Positions 27,501 through 35,033 of a stretch of DNA of 50,739 nt are shown here, piece after piece. Every line of letters begins with the position of its first letter. Position 1 is the first letter of the stretch. The translations under genes and the position numbers were made by a program. The stretch lies in NCBI RefSeq assembly GCF_022662195.1, contig NZ_JAKMCS010000023.1, positions 1-50,739 on the forward strand, in the 5' to 3' direction. This stretch comes from Aestuariivivens insulae (lineage in GTDB: Bacteria; Bacteroidota; Bacteroidia; Flavobacteriales; Flavobacteriaceae). The notes beneath the pieces are model-generated. The model saw only the letters and a list, made by a program, of their open reading frames with translations. It made no database searches and had not been told where the DNA came from.

Positions 27501-27887
27501 ATGAAGAATAAAATAGAAGCTGTAAAAGCATTTCATACGGCCTTTAAAATAGGACATCGCGAAAGTCCAAAAGCAGATTTAGGTACAGAAAAGAATAAAT
27601 TGCGTTTTAATTTAATGCGTGAAGAGAATGAAGAATATTTAGAGGCGGCCAATAATAATGACTTAGTTGAGGTTGCCGATGCCTTGGGCGATATGCTGTA
27701 CATACTATGTGGTACCATTATAGAACACGGTATGCAATATAAAATTGAAGAAGTGTTTGAAGAGATTCAACGTAGTAATATGAGTAAATTGGGTGAAGAT
27801 GGGCAGCCAATTTATAGGGAAGATGGCAAGGTTTTAAAAGGCCCAAACTATTTTAAGCCCGATATTCGGTCTATTTTAGATAAATAA
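27501..27887 (+). CDS. MazG/HisE-like nucleoside triphosphate pyrophosphohydrolase
   Basis: 128 aa from ATG 27501. The frame extends to a GTG at 27444, but the family begins near MKNKIEAVKAFHTAF. The all-alpha NTP-PPase metal site is visible as REENEEYLEAANNND (ExxE) and VEVADALGDMLYI (ExxD). The C-terminal part (RSNMSKLGEDGQPIYREDGK, VLKGPNYFKPDI) is typical of the phosphoribosyl-ATP pyrophosphohydrolase-like family that I recall from phages and Bacteroidota. It probably hydrolyses a (d)NTP to NMP and pyrophosphate, as house-cleaning. It is convergent with ilvE and shares a large terminator with it. Confidence 0.85.
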   Translation: MKNKIEAVKAFHTAFKIGHRESPKADLGTEKNKLRFNLMREENEEYLEAANNNDLVEVADALGDMLYILCGTIIEHGMQYKIEEVFEEIQRSNMSKLGEDGQPIYREDGKVLKGPNYFKPDIRSILDK

Positions 27888-28027
27888 AAAAGAGGTTGTC
27901 TAAAAGGGAAACTAAATGTCACATTGAGCGCAGTCGAAATGTATTAATTACTGATATCCAATAATAGGTTTCGACTGCGCTCAACCTGACAAAAAGTTAC
28001 GAAGCCCGTTTAGACAACCTCTTTTTT
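27886..28027. terminator. Bidirectional terminator interrupted by a nested inverted repeat
   Basis: Outer arms AAGAGGTTGTCTAAA (within 27886-27908) and TTTAGACAACCTCTT (within 28005-28027) make a long stem with A and T runs outside. Inside is a second, ~23-bp inverted repeat with the shared core TTGAGCGCAGTCGAAA (27917-27939) and its complement (27969-27991). It separates the convergent genes, and its right arm ends next to the ilvE stop codon. Confidence 0.8.
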
Positions 28028-28028
28028 G

Positions 28029-29096
28029 TTAATCAACCTTATAACGCCATCCAAAGGGATCTTCGGCCTTATTGGTTTGTATATCTGTAATACGCTTTTT
28101 TAAATGGTTGGCAAAGGGGGCGTCCAATTCAGGTAAATCATAATCGGTACCGTTGTAACCAAACCCAGAAATAGGAGAAACCACGGCAGCGGTTCCAGCG
28201 CCAAACATTTCTTTTAAAGTACCATTTTTGGCCGCTTCAACAACTTCGTGAACCGACAGTTTTCTAACCTCTACATCTATACCTTCAGCTTGGGCCAATT
28301 CAATAATACTTTTTCGGGTAATACCGTCTAAAATACGATCGCTCGTAGGTGCAGTAATTAAAGTATCGTTAATACGAACAAAAATATTCATAGCTCCAGC
28401 TTCTTCAATAAACTCATGCGTATTATCATCGGTCCAAATTACTTGTTGGTAACCTTTTTCAATAGCCAATTGCGTAGGGTAGAATTGCCCTGCGTAGTTA
28501 CCACCAGCTTTGGCAAAACCAACACCGCCATTAGCAGAACGCGAGTATTTTTGTTCAATCAATACTTTTACTTTACCAGAAAAATAAGATCCCGATGGTG
28601 CCGTGGCTATAATGAATTTATACTCATTGGCAGGCGACGCATGAAACCCATTACCAGAAGCAAATACAAAAGGTCTTATATAAAGCGAGCTTCCTTCATT
28701 TTCTGGAATCCAATCGCTGTCTACCTTAAGCAAAGTTTTTAGCCCCTCCATAAAATAGGCTTCAGGCAATTCTGGAATAGCCAATCGTTTGGAAGAAATA
28801 TTCAATCGGTTAAAATTGTCTAACGGACGGAATAACCAGACCTTACCTTCAGAATCTTTATAAGCTTTCATACCTTCAAAAACCGACTGACCATAATGGA
28901 AAATCTTAGCCGAAGGATCCAGCGAAATATTTTGGTAAGGCACAACTTTTGGAGCTTCCCATTTGCCATCTTTATAATCGCATACCAACATGTGGTCCGA
29001 AAAGACACTTCCAAACTTCAAATTATCAAAATCTACCTCATTAATCTTGGAGGCTTTTGTTTTTATAACCTCTATAGCGTTAGTTGTAGTATTCAT
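28029..29096 (-). CDS. ilvE: Branched-chain amino acid aminotransferase
   Basis: 355 aa, fold-type IV PLP enzyme, of the longer (~350-aa) BCAT form. It transfers the amino group between glutamate and leucine, isoleucine or valine. Visible motifs are SLDPSAKIFHYGQSVFEG, LYIRPFVFA, the PLP-lysine region FAKAGGNYAGQF, the stretch EEAGAMNIF, DRILDGITRKSI and the phosphate-site segment FGAGTAAVVSPI. On the minus strand TAAATTTG (29116-29123) lies just before the start and could be its -7 box; no good -33 box is seen. Its reaction links with the branched-chain E1 dehydrogenase encoded elsewhere in the window. Confidence 0.95.
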   Translation of the reverse strand: MNTTTNAIEVIKTKASKINEVDFDNLKFGSVFSDHMLVCDYKDGKWEAPKVVPYQNISLDPSAKIFHYGQSVFEGMKAYKDSEGKVWLFRPLDNFNRLNISSKRLAIPELPEAYFMEGLKTLLKVDSDWIPENEGSSLYIRPFVFASGNGFHASPANEYKFIIATAPSGSYFSGKVKVLIEQKYSRSANGGVGFAKAGGNYAGQFYPTQLAIEKGYQQVIWTDDNTHEFIEEAGAMNIFVRINDTLITAPTSDRILDGITRKSIIELAQAEGIDVEVRKLSVHEVVEAAKNGTLKEMFGAGTAAVVSPISGFGYNGTDYDLPELDAPFANHLKKRITDIQTNKAEDPFGWRYKVD

Positions 29097-29188
29097 AGTC
29101 TAGGTATTTACGAAACAAATTTAAGTAAAAACGTTTTTAAAAAAGAGGTATATTTACACAAATCGTTTAAAATTAAAGTTTTTGTATC

Positions 29189-29689
29189 ATGAGGTTGTTA
29201 ATACTGGTGTTTATTGGTGTTCTATTGTTAAATTCTTGTAAAAAAAAGGTCGAAAACCAAACAAATCATGACAAAATAGCAACTACTGAATACACTTCTT
29301 TTGGAAAAACTATCATACCAGATGATGCTATTGAAGTAAAATCTATGGTTTCCCATTACAATACAATGGCTGTAGGCGATAGTATTAATACTAAAATGAA
29401 GGCAACTGTAACCGAAGTATGCCAGGCCAAAGGGTGTTGGATGAAGTTGCAATTGGATAACAATAGTGACGTTATGGTGAAGTTTAAGGATTATGGTTTT
29501 TTTGTGCCCAAAGACATTAAAGACAAAACAGTAATTGTTAATGGTTTGGCATATGTAGCCGAGCAATCTGTAGAAGACCAACGCCATTATGCTGAAGATG
29601 CAGGAAAAACAGCAACCGAGATAGCAACTATTACAAAACCTAAAAGAACATTTGCTTTTGAAGCAGATGGTGTTCTTATAAAACAATAA
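29189..29689 (+). CDS. DUF4920 lipoprotein
   Basis: 166 aa. A lipoprotein signal (LLILVFIGVLLLNSC, Cys ~17) is followed by a charged linker. The DUF4920 domain (~70-165) shows VTEVCQAKGCWMKL, VKFKDYGFFVPKDI, VIVNGLAYVAEQSVEDQ and RHYAEDAGK. The conserved CxxxGCWM motif suggests a metal- or redox-active site, but no function is established for the family. It is transcribed divergently from ilvE and lies upstream of mnmD; I recall this gene order from other flavobacteria. Confidence 0.88.
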   Translation: MRLLILVFIGVLLLNSCKKKVENQTNHDKIATTEYTSFGKTIIPDDAIEVKSMVSHYNTMAVGDSINTKMKATVTEVCQAKGCWMKLQLDNNSDVMVKFKDYGFFVPKDIKDKTVIVNGLAYVAEQSVEDQRHYAEDAGKTATEIATITKPKRTFAFEADGVLIKQ

Positions 29690-29787
29690 TTTGAAATGCC
29701 CATATACAAAATTTACAATCTACGGAAAATGATAATAGTGGCATTGCATTCCTGTGCTGAGAGAGGTCTAAGTATGGCCAATGAAAA

Positions 29788-29808
29788 CCCGCCTGCCAAG
29801 CGGGCGGG
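29788..29808. repeat. GC-rich hairpin in the DUF4920-mnmD spacer
   Basis: CCCGCC (29788-29793) pairs with GGCGGG (29803-29808) and the stem extends inward to 9 bp with one G-U pair. It is strikingly GC-rich against its A+T-rich surroundings, like short dispersed intergenic repeats. It lies 16 bp before the mnmD start. Confidence 0.55.
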
Positions 29809-29824
29809 CAGTAAATATTAACAG

Positions 29825-30508
29825 ATGAAACGGGAAATTATTATTACGTCCGATGGCTCTACAACCATTCACTTACCTGAATGGAATGAGCAATACCACT
29901 CCAAACATGGGGCTATTCAAGAAGCATATCATGTGTTCATCAAGCATGGTTTACATCATTATTACCATTTAAATTTTAATAGGGAAGAAGCTATTTCAAT
30001 TTTGGAGATAGGTTTTGGTACAGGTTTAAATACCTTAATAACCTTATTGGAAGCCGGAAAGCTAAATACTAAAGTTGACTATACAGGTGTGGAAGCTTAT
30101 CCTGTTGCAATAGAAGAGGCCTTAAAGCTGAATTATACGGAAATGTTGGAGGATCATGTAGATTTGGATGTTTTTAAAACCCTGCATAGTGTTTCTTGGG
30201 AAGCACAACACGACATTACGCCTGCTTTTTCATTAATAAAACAGAATAAGTTTTTTAAGGATATAGATGCAAAAGCACAATTCAACATTATTTATTTTGA
30301 TGCCTTTGGATCAAGGGTACAGCCCGATTTATGGACAGAAGCTATTTTCCAAATCATGTATGATGCGTTAAAGCCTAGTGGTGTTTTGGTAACCTATTCA
30401 GCAAAAGGCAGTGTGCGTAGAGCCATGCAAAGTGTTGGCTTTGCTGTTGAAAAATTACCTGGCCCACCGGGTAAAAGGGAAATGTTACGCGCTTATAAAG
30501 AAGCGTGA
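29825..30508 (+). CDS. mnmD: tRNA (mnm5s2U34) methyltransferase MnmD
   Basis: 227 aa, cytosolic. It carries the SAM-dependent methyltransferase domain of MnmC as a stand-alone protein and performs the last methylation to mnm5(s2)U in the wobble position of certain tRNAs. Motifs: the opening DGSTTIHLPEWNEQYHSKHG, SAM motif ILEIGFGTGLNTL, acidic VDYTGVEAYP, catalytic-region IIYFDAFGSRVQPDLW, YSAKGSVRRAM and the end LPGPPGKREMLRA. There is no FAD-dependent MnmC2 domain, as is usual outside proteobacteria. Its last nine codons including the stop form the start of a 66-bp tandem repeat array. Confidence 0.93.
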   Translation: MKREIIITSDGSTTIHLPEWNEQYHSKHGAIQEAYHVFIKHGLHHYYHLNFNREEAISILEIGFGTGLNTLITLLEAGKLNTKVDYTGVEAYPVAIEEALKLNYTEMLEDHVDLDVFKTLHSVSWEAQHDITPAFSLIKQNKFFKDIDAKAQFNIIYFDAFGSRVQPDLWTEAIFQIMYDALKPSGVLVTYSAKGSVRRAMQSVGFAVEKLPGPPGKREMLRAYKEA

Positions 30509-30877
30509 CATTCAGCGTTTTTTGATAAAATTATACTTAAGAGCTAAATGTTACGCGCTTATAAAGAAGCGTGACATTCAGCGGTTTTTAATGAAATTAT
30601 ACTTAAGAGCTAAATGTTACGCGCTTATAAAGAAGCGTGACATTCAGCGTTTTTTGATAAAATTATACTTAAGAGCTAAATGTTACGCGCTTATAAAGAA
30701 GCGTGACATTCAGCGTTTTTTAATAAAATTGTACTTAAGAGCTAAATGTTACGCGCTTATAAAGAAGCGTGACATTCAGCGTTTTTTGATAAAATTATAC
30801 TTAAGAGCTAAATGTTACGCGCTTATAAAGAAGCGTGACATTCAGCGGTTTTTAATGAAATTATACTTAAGAGCTAA
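30482..30877 (+). repeat. Six tandem 66-bp repeats copied from the mnmD 3' end
   Basis: Units start at 30482, 30548, 30614, 30680, 30746 and 30812, exactly 66 bp apart. Each begins with the last nine codons of mnmD (MLRAYKEA and stop) and can form a hairpin (CGCGCTT/AAGCGTG, one G-U pair). The units differ only at four columns. There are no spacers, so it is not a CRISPR array. The frame starting at GTG 30411 stays open through all units, encoding CYALIKKRDIQRFL and KLYLRAK per unit. Confidence 0.95.
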
Positions 30878-31269
30878 ATGCTAAGGGCTACCAAGGTCTG
30901 ATGTTTTAGAATCAAGAGCCAAGACTAGCAGATAGATAGCTTAGCCTTGCTTTCATTGAGCCAAACCCCTAAACTTTTAAACCTTGGACAACACATGATT
31001 AAGGATTTTATTTTAGAGCAAAGTTTTAAGTATAAGGAATTAAGACAAAGAAAAATAGGAATTAAACTTTTAAGAAAAATTAATAGGATTGCCTATCATC
31101 TAGCAACTAGCGACTCCTAAACCTATAAACTTTAAACTTTTAAACATTAGCCTTCAATTTTAGAACCTTGAACAACCAGCAACAACCAAAGTTTAAACAC
31201 ATATGTTAAACCTAATATAAACTACTGGTGCGCCCATATCGTATTTCGTAACTTTATATAAAAAAGAAA
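30878..31269. other. Intergenic region without a recognised gene
   Basis: A+T-rich, with short recurring phrases (CCTAAAC.TTTAAAC and AACCTTGxACAAC, each seen twice). A 41-codon ORF begins at the ATG near 30997 (MIKDFILEQSFKYKEL, rich in Lys/Arg), but nothing supports it as a gene. The promoter of the next gene should lie near 31220-31265. Confidence 0.4.
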
Positions 31270-32202
31270 ATGCGGGTTTTAATAACGGGAGCAACAGGGT
31301 TAATCGGACAGGAGGTGGTAAGGCGTTGTCATGAAAGGGAAATAGATGTTAATTACTTAACAACGAGTATATCAAAAATAGAATCTAGAGCTAATTATAA
31401 AGGATATTATTGGAATCCAGACACCCAAGACATAGACAAGAATTGTTTTAAAGACGTTGAGGCCATAATCCATCTGGCGGGCATATCGATTGCCAAGCGA
31501 TGGACCCCAAGCCATAAAAAGGAAATTATCTCCAGTAGGATTAAGCCAACACAACTACTTATTAATTCCTTAAAAGGAGAATCGCATACTATAAAACAGG
31601 TGGTTTCGGCCAGTGCCATAGGGATATATCCAGATTCCCTGGTAAATTATTACGATGAAAACTTTAAATCGTTTAAGGATACTTTTTTAAGTACCGTAGT
31701 ACAGCAATGGGAGCAGGCAGTAGACGGATTTTCTAAATTGAACATTAAAGTTTCCAAGATAAGGATAGGACTTGTACTTTCAAACAAAGGTGGCGCATTA
31801 GAGGAAATGGTAAAGCCCATTAAGTATGGCCTTGGTGCAGCTTTTGGCTCAGGTAAACAGTGGCAATCCTGGATTCATATAGAAGATTTATCAAGAATGT
31901 TTATGTATATTTTGGAATACCAACTAGGCGGAGTATATAATGGAGTAGCCCCCAATCCCGTTACCAATAAAGAACTCATAAAAGTCATAGCAAAACAATT
32001 AAAAAGACCTATAATTCTGCCCAATATTCCTCGGTTCTTTATGAAGCTATTGCTGGGAGAAATGCATATCCTTTTATTTGAAAGCCAGCGTGTAAGTTCA
32101 AAGAAAGTTGAGAACAAAGGGTTTAATTATAATTATAATTATTTAAAACCAGCACTTAACGATTTGTTGGGGAAAAGGATTTTTGCACATGACAAAAATT
32201 AA
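31270..32202 (+). CDS. TIGR01777-family NAD(P)-dependent epimerase (SDR, YfcH/SulA-like)
   Basis: 310 aa, extended short-chain dehydrogenase fold. The dinucleotide motif is at the N-terminus (VLITGATGLIGQEVV). AIIHLAGISIAKRWTPSHKKEI is the TIGR01777 hallmark, and the later WIHIEDLSRMF and GVYNGVAPNPVTNKEL segments are typical too. The C-terminal ~50 residues (FFMKLLLGEMHILLFESQRV) match DUF1731. No substrate is established for this family. Neighbours give no hint; it ends close to the convergent LETM1-like gene. Confidence 0.9.
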   Translation: MRVLITGATGLIGQEVVRRCHEREIDVNYLTTSISKIESRANYKGYYWNPDTQDIDKNCFKDVEAIIHLAGISIAKRWTPSHKKEIISSRIKPTQLLINSLKGESHTIKQVVSASAIGIYPDSLVNYYDENFKSFKDTFLSTVVQQWEQAVDGFSKLNIKVSKIRIGLVLSNKGGALEEMVKPIKYGLGAAFGSGKQWQSWIHIEDLSRMFMYILEYQLGGVYNGVAPNPVTNKELIKVIAKQLKRPIILPNIPRFFMKLLLGEMHILLFESQRVSSKKVENKGFNYNYNYLKPALNDLLGKRIFAHDKN

Positions 32203-32281
32203 AATGTGTGATAGCTGTCAGCCTAAGCAACCATACTCAATGTGACGTCTCAATTTTTTGTCATTTACAGAAAAATGGATT

Positions 32282-33454
32282 TTATTCCTTAATCCTGTTT
32301 TCGTCAAATGCCGAAGGAAGTAATTTTGGAATAAACTTAATGACCAAGGGTAGCAATAACGCACCACCCGGTAAAATAAAAATAGCCAAACTTGGGATGG
32401 ATTTGAAGATATCCAATAATTGTTCCTGTACTTTTTTCTGTTCCTCTGGGTTAAGTTCCCTATGGGTAGATTGCGATAGGAGTACTAGTAATTCCTTGCT
32501 GTCTTTTAACTCTTTGTAAAGGCGTTTGCTATTTCTGGAAATTAATTTACTAACCATTTTACTGGAGTTGTCATAAAAACTCTGTACTATATTTTTAGAA
32601 CCCAGTAAGGCAATTTCATTTTTATGGATTGTATAAAACGAATCAACAAAAGCAATGGAAGCCTCGGTTTTTTCCGAGCTTAATTTAAAGTCACTGCCCA
32701 AATTAGTAATAAACTTGATCTCGTCGGTATCAATAACACGGTCACTCCAACTGGCCATGCAAGCTAGGTCTAGGATGTAAAATTTTTCTAAACTGGTAGC
32801 GGTTAGGCTTACTGCTGTTTTGTATTTTAGAGGTACAGCATTATGATAGCGTAAAGAGGATTCAAACAATTTAATTAAACTTTCGTCGTATTGGTTTTTC
32901 TGTATTTTGGCATCAATAGCACCTAAAACAATAGTTTCAATTATACTTTCTAATTGTTTGGCATAGTCTATAGAAATAACCCCTTCCTCCAAAAACTTTT
33001 TATAAGCCAGAATGTCGACAAATAACAGTGCATTAATTATAAAATAGTTGAAATTTTTGGTAAGTACATTAGGGTCTATATGGATGCGTTTGTGTATTAC
33101 TTTTTCAAGTTTGTCATTAGAGGATTTGCTACCCAATAAATCTTGGAAAAAAGAGGTCTTTAGCTCGTTAATAGCTGTATAAAATTGTATCACACTATCA
33201 ACAAATTCTGTTTCAGAACTGGTATTATTGTGTGTGTATAAAAAGGCAAGGATTAAATTTACCTTGCACAGTTCGTCTTCCGATAGGTCATGCTTTTCAA
33301 ATACGTTCGCAACTACATTAAGATTGCTTCCAAAGATGAATCCGCAGGCCCTTAAGTCTGTATAGAAGCGTTCCTCTTCTTTATTTAAAAAAGCTTCGTT
33401 ACTGGAAATGTCTTTCAACAGTTTTTTTATCCAACCTGTCGCTGATGGGTTCAT
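32282..33454 (-). CDS. LETM1-like domain protein (LETM1-related biofilm-associated family)
   Basis: 390 aa. The C-terminal ~60 residues show the LETM1-like signature ELLVLLSQSTHRELNPEE followed by the hydrophobic helix SLAIFILPGGALLLPLV. The preceding ~300 residues are helix-rich with no recognised domain. In eukaryotes LETM1 is an inner mitochondrial membrane cation/proton exchange factor; bacterial relatives in Bacteroidota are annotated as LETM1-related biofilm-associated proteins, with little direct functional evidence. One hydrophobic stretch near the C-terminus could insert in the membrane. It is transcribed divergently from the DUF4331 pair. Confidence 0.82.
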   Translation of the reverse strand: MNPSATGWIKKLLKDISSNEAFLNKEEERFYTDLRACGFIFGSNLNVVANVFEKHDLSEDELCKVNLILAFLYTHNNTSSETEFVDSVIQFYTAINELKTSFFQDLLGSKSSNDKLEKVIHKRIHIDPNVLTKNFNYFIINALLFVDILAYKKFLEEGVISIDYAKQLESIIETIVLGAIDAKIQKNQYDESLIKLFESSLRYHNAVPLKYKTAVSLTATSLEKFYILDLACMASWSDRVIDTDEIKFITNLGSDFKLSSEKTEASIAFVDSFYTIHKNEIALLGSKNIVQSFYDNSSKMVSKLISRNSKRLYKELKDSKELLVLLSQSTHRELNPEEQKKVQEQLLDIFKSIPSLAIFILPGGALLLPLVIKFIPKLLPSAFDENRIKE

Positions 33455-33601
33455 AGATTATAAGTTGAGTGTAAAATTAAGCTTTTTACTGGAAAGGCGA
33501 TTTAAATTTATTTAACAAAATTTTAACAAAACCGGGTAACTGATTACTTCGTAGGTATGCATGAAAGTAACATTAAAATAATTAACTAAAATTTCAAAAT
33601 T

Positions 33602-34258
33602 ATGAAAAACTTCAAGCAAACTTTAGGAATCAGTTTACTGTTAGTAGCTGGTTTAGTTTTTGTCGCAGCAGATCACATTGATGCACCTGCAGTACAAGGT
33701 GGTACTAGCGACATTACAGATTTTTACGCTTTTCAGGGCGAGAACACCGATAATATGGTATTTGTAGCAAATTTACAGGGACTGTTAAGTCCATCAGCTA
33801 CCGCATCGGCCACTTTTGATGAAAACGTTATGATAGAATTCAATATAGACAATACTGGGGATAATATTGAAGACTTAGTAATTCAGGCAATTCCCAGAAA
33901 TGGTAAAATGTATGTTATAGGCCCAGTAGCACCAAGCAGTCCTGGATTAGCCAGTGTAATAAATGCGAATAGTATCAACGATGTTATTTTTGTTGATGTA
34001 ACCACTTATGGTTCTGAAGCTAAAGTAGCAACCAAGAATGGTACCTCGGTATTTGCAGGGCCAAGAGATGACCCGTTCTTTATGGACTTTGCCCAGTACA
34101 GCGAAATTATAGCTGGAAATGCCTCGGGGTTTAATAATCCAGGAAGCGACACCTTTGCCGGAACCAATGTTATGTCTGTGGTGGTTGAGGTGCCTAAAGC
34201 AATGATAGGAGGCACAGGTACCATAAACACTTGGGTTGAATCAAAAAGAAAACAATAA
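33602..34258 (+). CDS. DUF4331-family secreted protein, N-terminal-half type
   Basis: 218 aa. Signal peptide ~1-23 (LGISLLLVAGLVFVAA). The mature N-terminus ADHIDAPAVQ...SDITDFYAFQ matches the first part of DUF4331 proteins (compare the usual SSHREAP and TDLYAF), and the sequence ends after a strand like VVEVPKAMIGGTGTINTW, about where a full-length DUF4331 protein is half complete. The next gene carries the remaining C-terminal features, so the domain looks divided between two secreted products. Function is unknown. The genes are 14-23 bp apart and surely cotranscribed. Confidence 0.82.
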   Translation: MKNFKQTLGISLLLVAGLVFVAADHIDAPAVQGGTSDITDFYAFQGENTDNMVFVANLQGLLSPSATASATFDENVMIEFNIDNTGDNIEDLVIQAIPRNGKMYVIGPVAPSSPGLASVINANSINDVIFVDVTTYGSEAKVATKNGTSVFAGPRDDPFFMDFAQYSEIIAGNASGFNNPGSDTFAGTNVMSVVVEVPKAMIGGTGTINTWVESKRKQ

Positions 34259-34281
34259 CAACAATTTTTAAAATGACAATT

Positions 34282-34842
34282 ATGAAAAGTATAAAATTAA
34301 TATCAGGATGCCTTTTAAGTGCTTTATTACTATTTAGTTGTAGTACAAATAATGTACCAACGAATGGCGACGGAATCTATAATAATCCAAACCTTTCTGG
34401 AACTTATATGCAGGAAGATCAAATGGGAAGGCCAGCTGTGAATACCGTATTTGTGTCTTCATCGAGTAAAGATGGATTTAATACCACGGTACCATCAAAC
34501 CAAAGTGCGGCATTTCAAAGTATGTTCGAAACTAATTTGTTGGCATTAAGTCCTGCTTATGCAAATGGGGGCTTAAATGCCTTAGGTCAAGATGCAGCAG
34601 CTTTTACCGGACTGTTGGCTACAGATGTGCTAAATGTGTCTTTAGAAGGAACTACAACATTTTTCGATGGCACTAATATTTTAACGGGTAGAGCTTTAGC
34701 CGATGATGTCATCACGGTAGAACTACTATTGATCTTTGGTGGTGAGGATTTTTCTGAAAATCCAACGCTGTCCAATGATAATGTAAACGAAAATGACAAG
34801 CCTTTTTTAGCTTCATTTCCATACTTAGCCTCCCCATGGTAA
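34282..34842 (+). CDS. DUF4331-family lipoprotein, C-terminal-half type
   Basis: 186 aa from ATG 34282; an ATG three codons upstream (34273) is possible. Lipoprotein signal (LISGCLLSALLLFSC). The mature part shows features of the DUF4331 C-terminal half: QMGRPAVNTVFV, GRALADDVITVELLL and the end NENDKPFLASFPYLASPW. It therefore complements the preceding gene, and the two may assemble into one beta-sandwich unit at the outer membrane; that assembly is inference. A strong terminator follows, separating the pair from the TPR/TonB-receptor genes. Confidence 0.82.
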   Translation: MKSIKLISGCLLSALLLFSCSTNNVPTNGDGIYNNPNLSGTYMQEDQMGRPAVNTVFVSSSSKDGFNTTVPSNQSAAFQSMFETNLLALSPAYANGGLNALGQDAAAFTGLLATDVLNVSLEGTTTFFDGTNILTGRALADDVITVELLLIFGGEDFSENPTLSNDNVNENDKPFLASFPYLASPW

Positions 34843-34854
34843 ACAGTGAATATA

Positions 34855-34889
34855 AATCAGGGCGCATTTAAAATTGCGCTCTGGTTTTT
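34855..34889 (+). terminator. Rho-independent terminator after the DUF4331 pair
   Basis: A 12-bp stem (arms 34855-34866 and 34875-34886, two G-U pairs) with GGGCGCA paired to TGCGCTC and a TTTTT tail. It ends the DUF4331 transcript, or attenuates it before the TPR gene. Confidence 0.8.
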
Positions 34890-35033
34890 CATAAATCAAC
34901 AAAACCTTAAAATCAACAAAACAACGAAACATCCATGACTAATTATCAAGTTCACGACGGAAGTGATAGTTAGTATGTTAGATGCCCTGAGCTTGTCGAA
35001 GGATGACCAATAAATAACAAAAAACATTAACAC

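Noticed and set aside
29228-29686. Cys/Phe-rich 152-codon ORF opposite the DUF4920 gene
   Set aside because: It is the antisense shadow of a gene with a clear lipoprotein signal and domain.
30482-30877. 66-bp repeats as a CRISPR array
   Set aside because: No spacers lie between units; the whole 66 bp is repeated.
30997-31122. 41-codon ORF in the gap after the 66-bp repeats
   Set aside because: No motif, start signal or conservation clue; the surroundings are low-complexity intergenic sequence.
33530-33575. ECF-type promoter before the DUF4331 pair (GTAAC and CGTA are both present)
   Set aside because: The two elements are only 9 nt apart, so they cannot form the same promoter as at 24654 and 40193.
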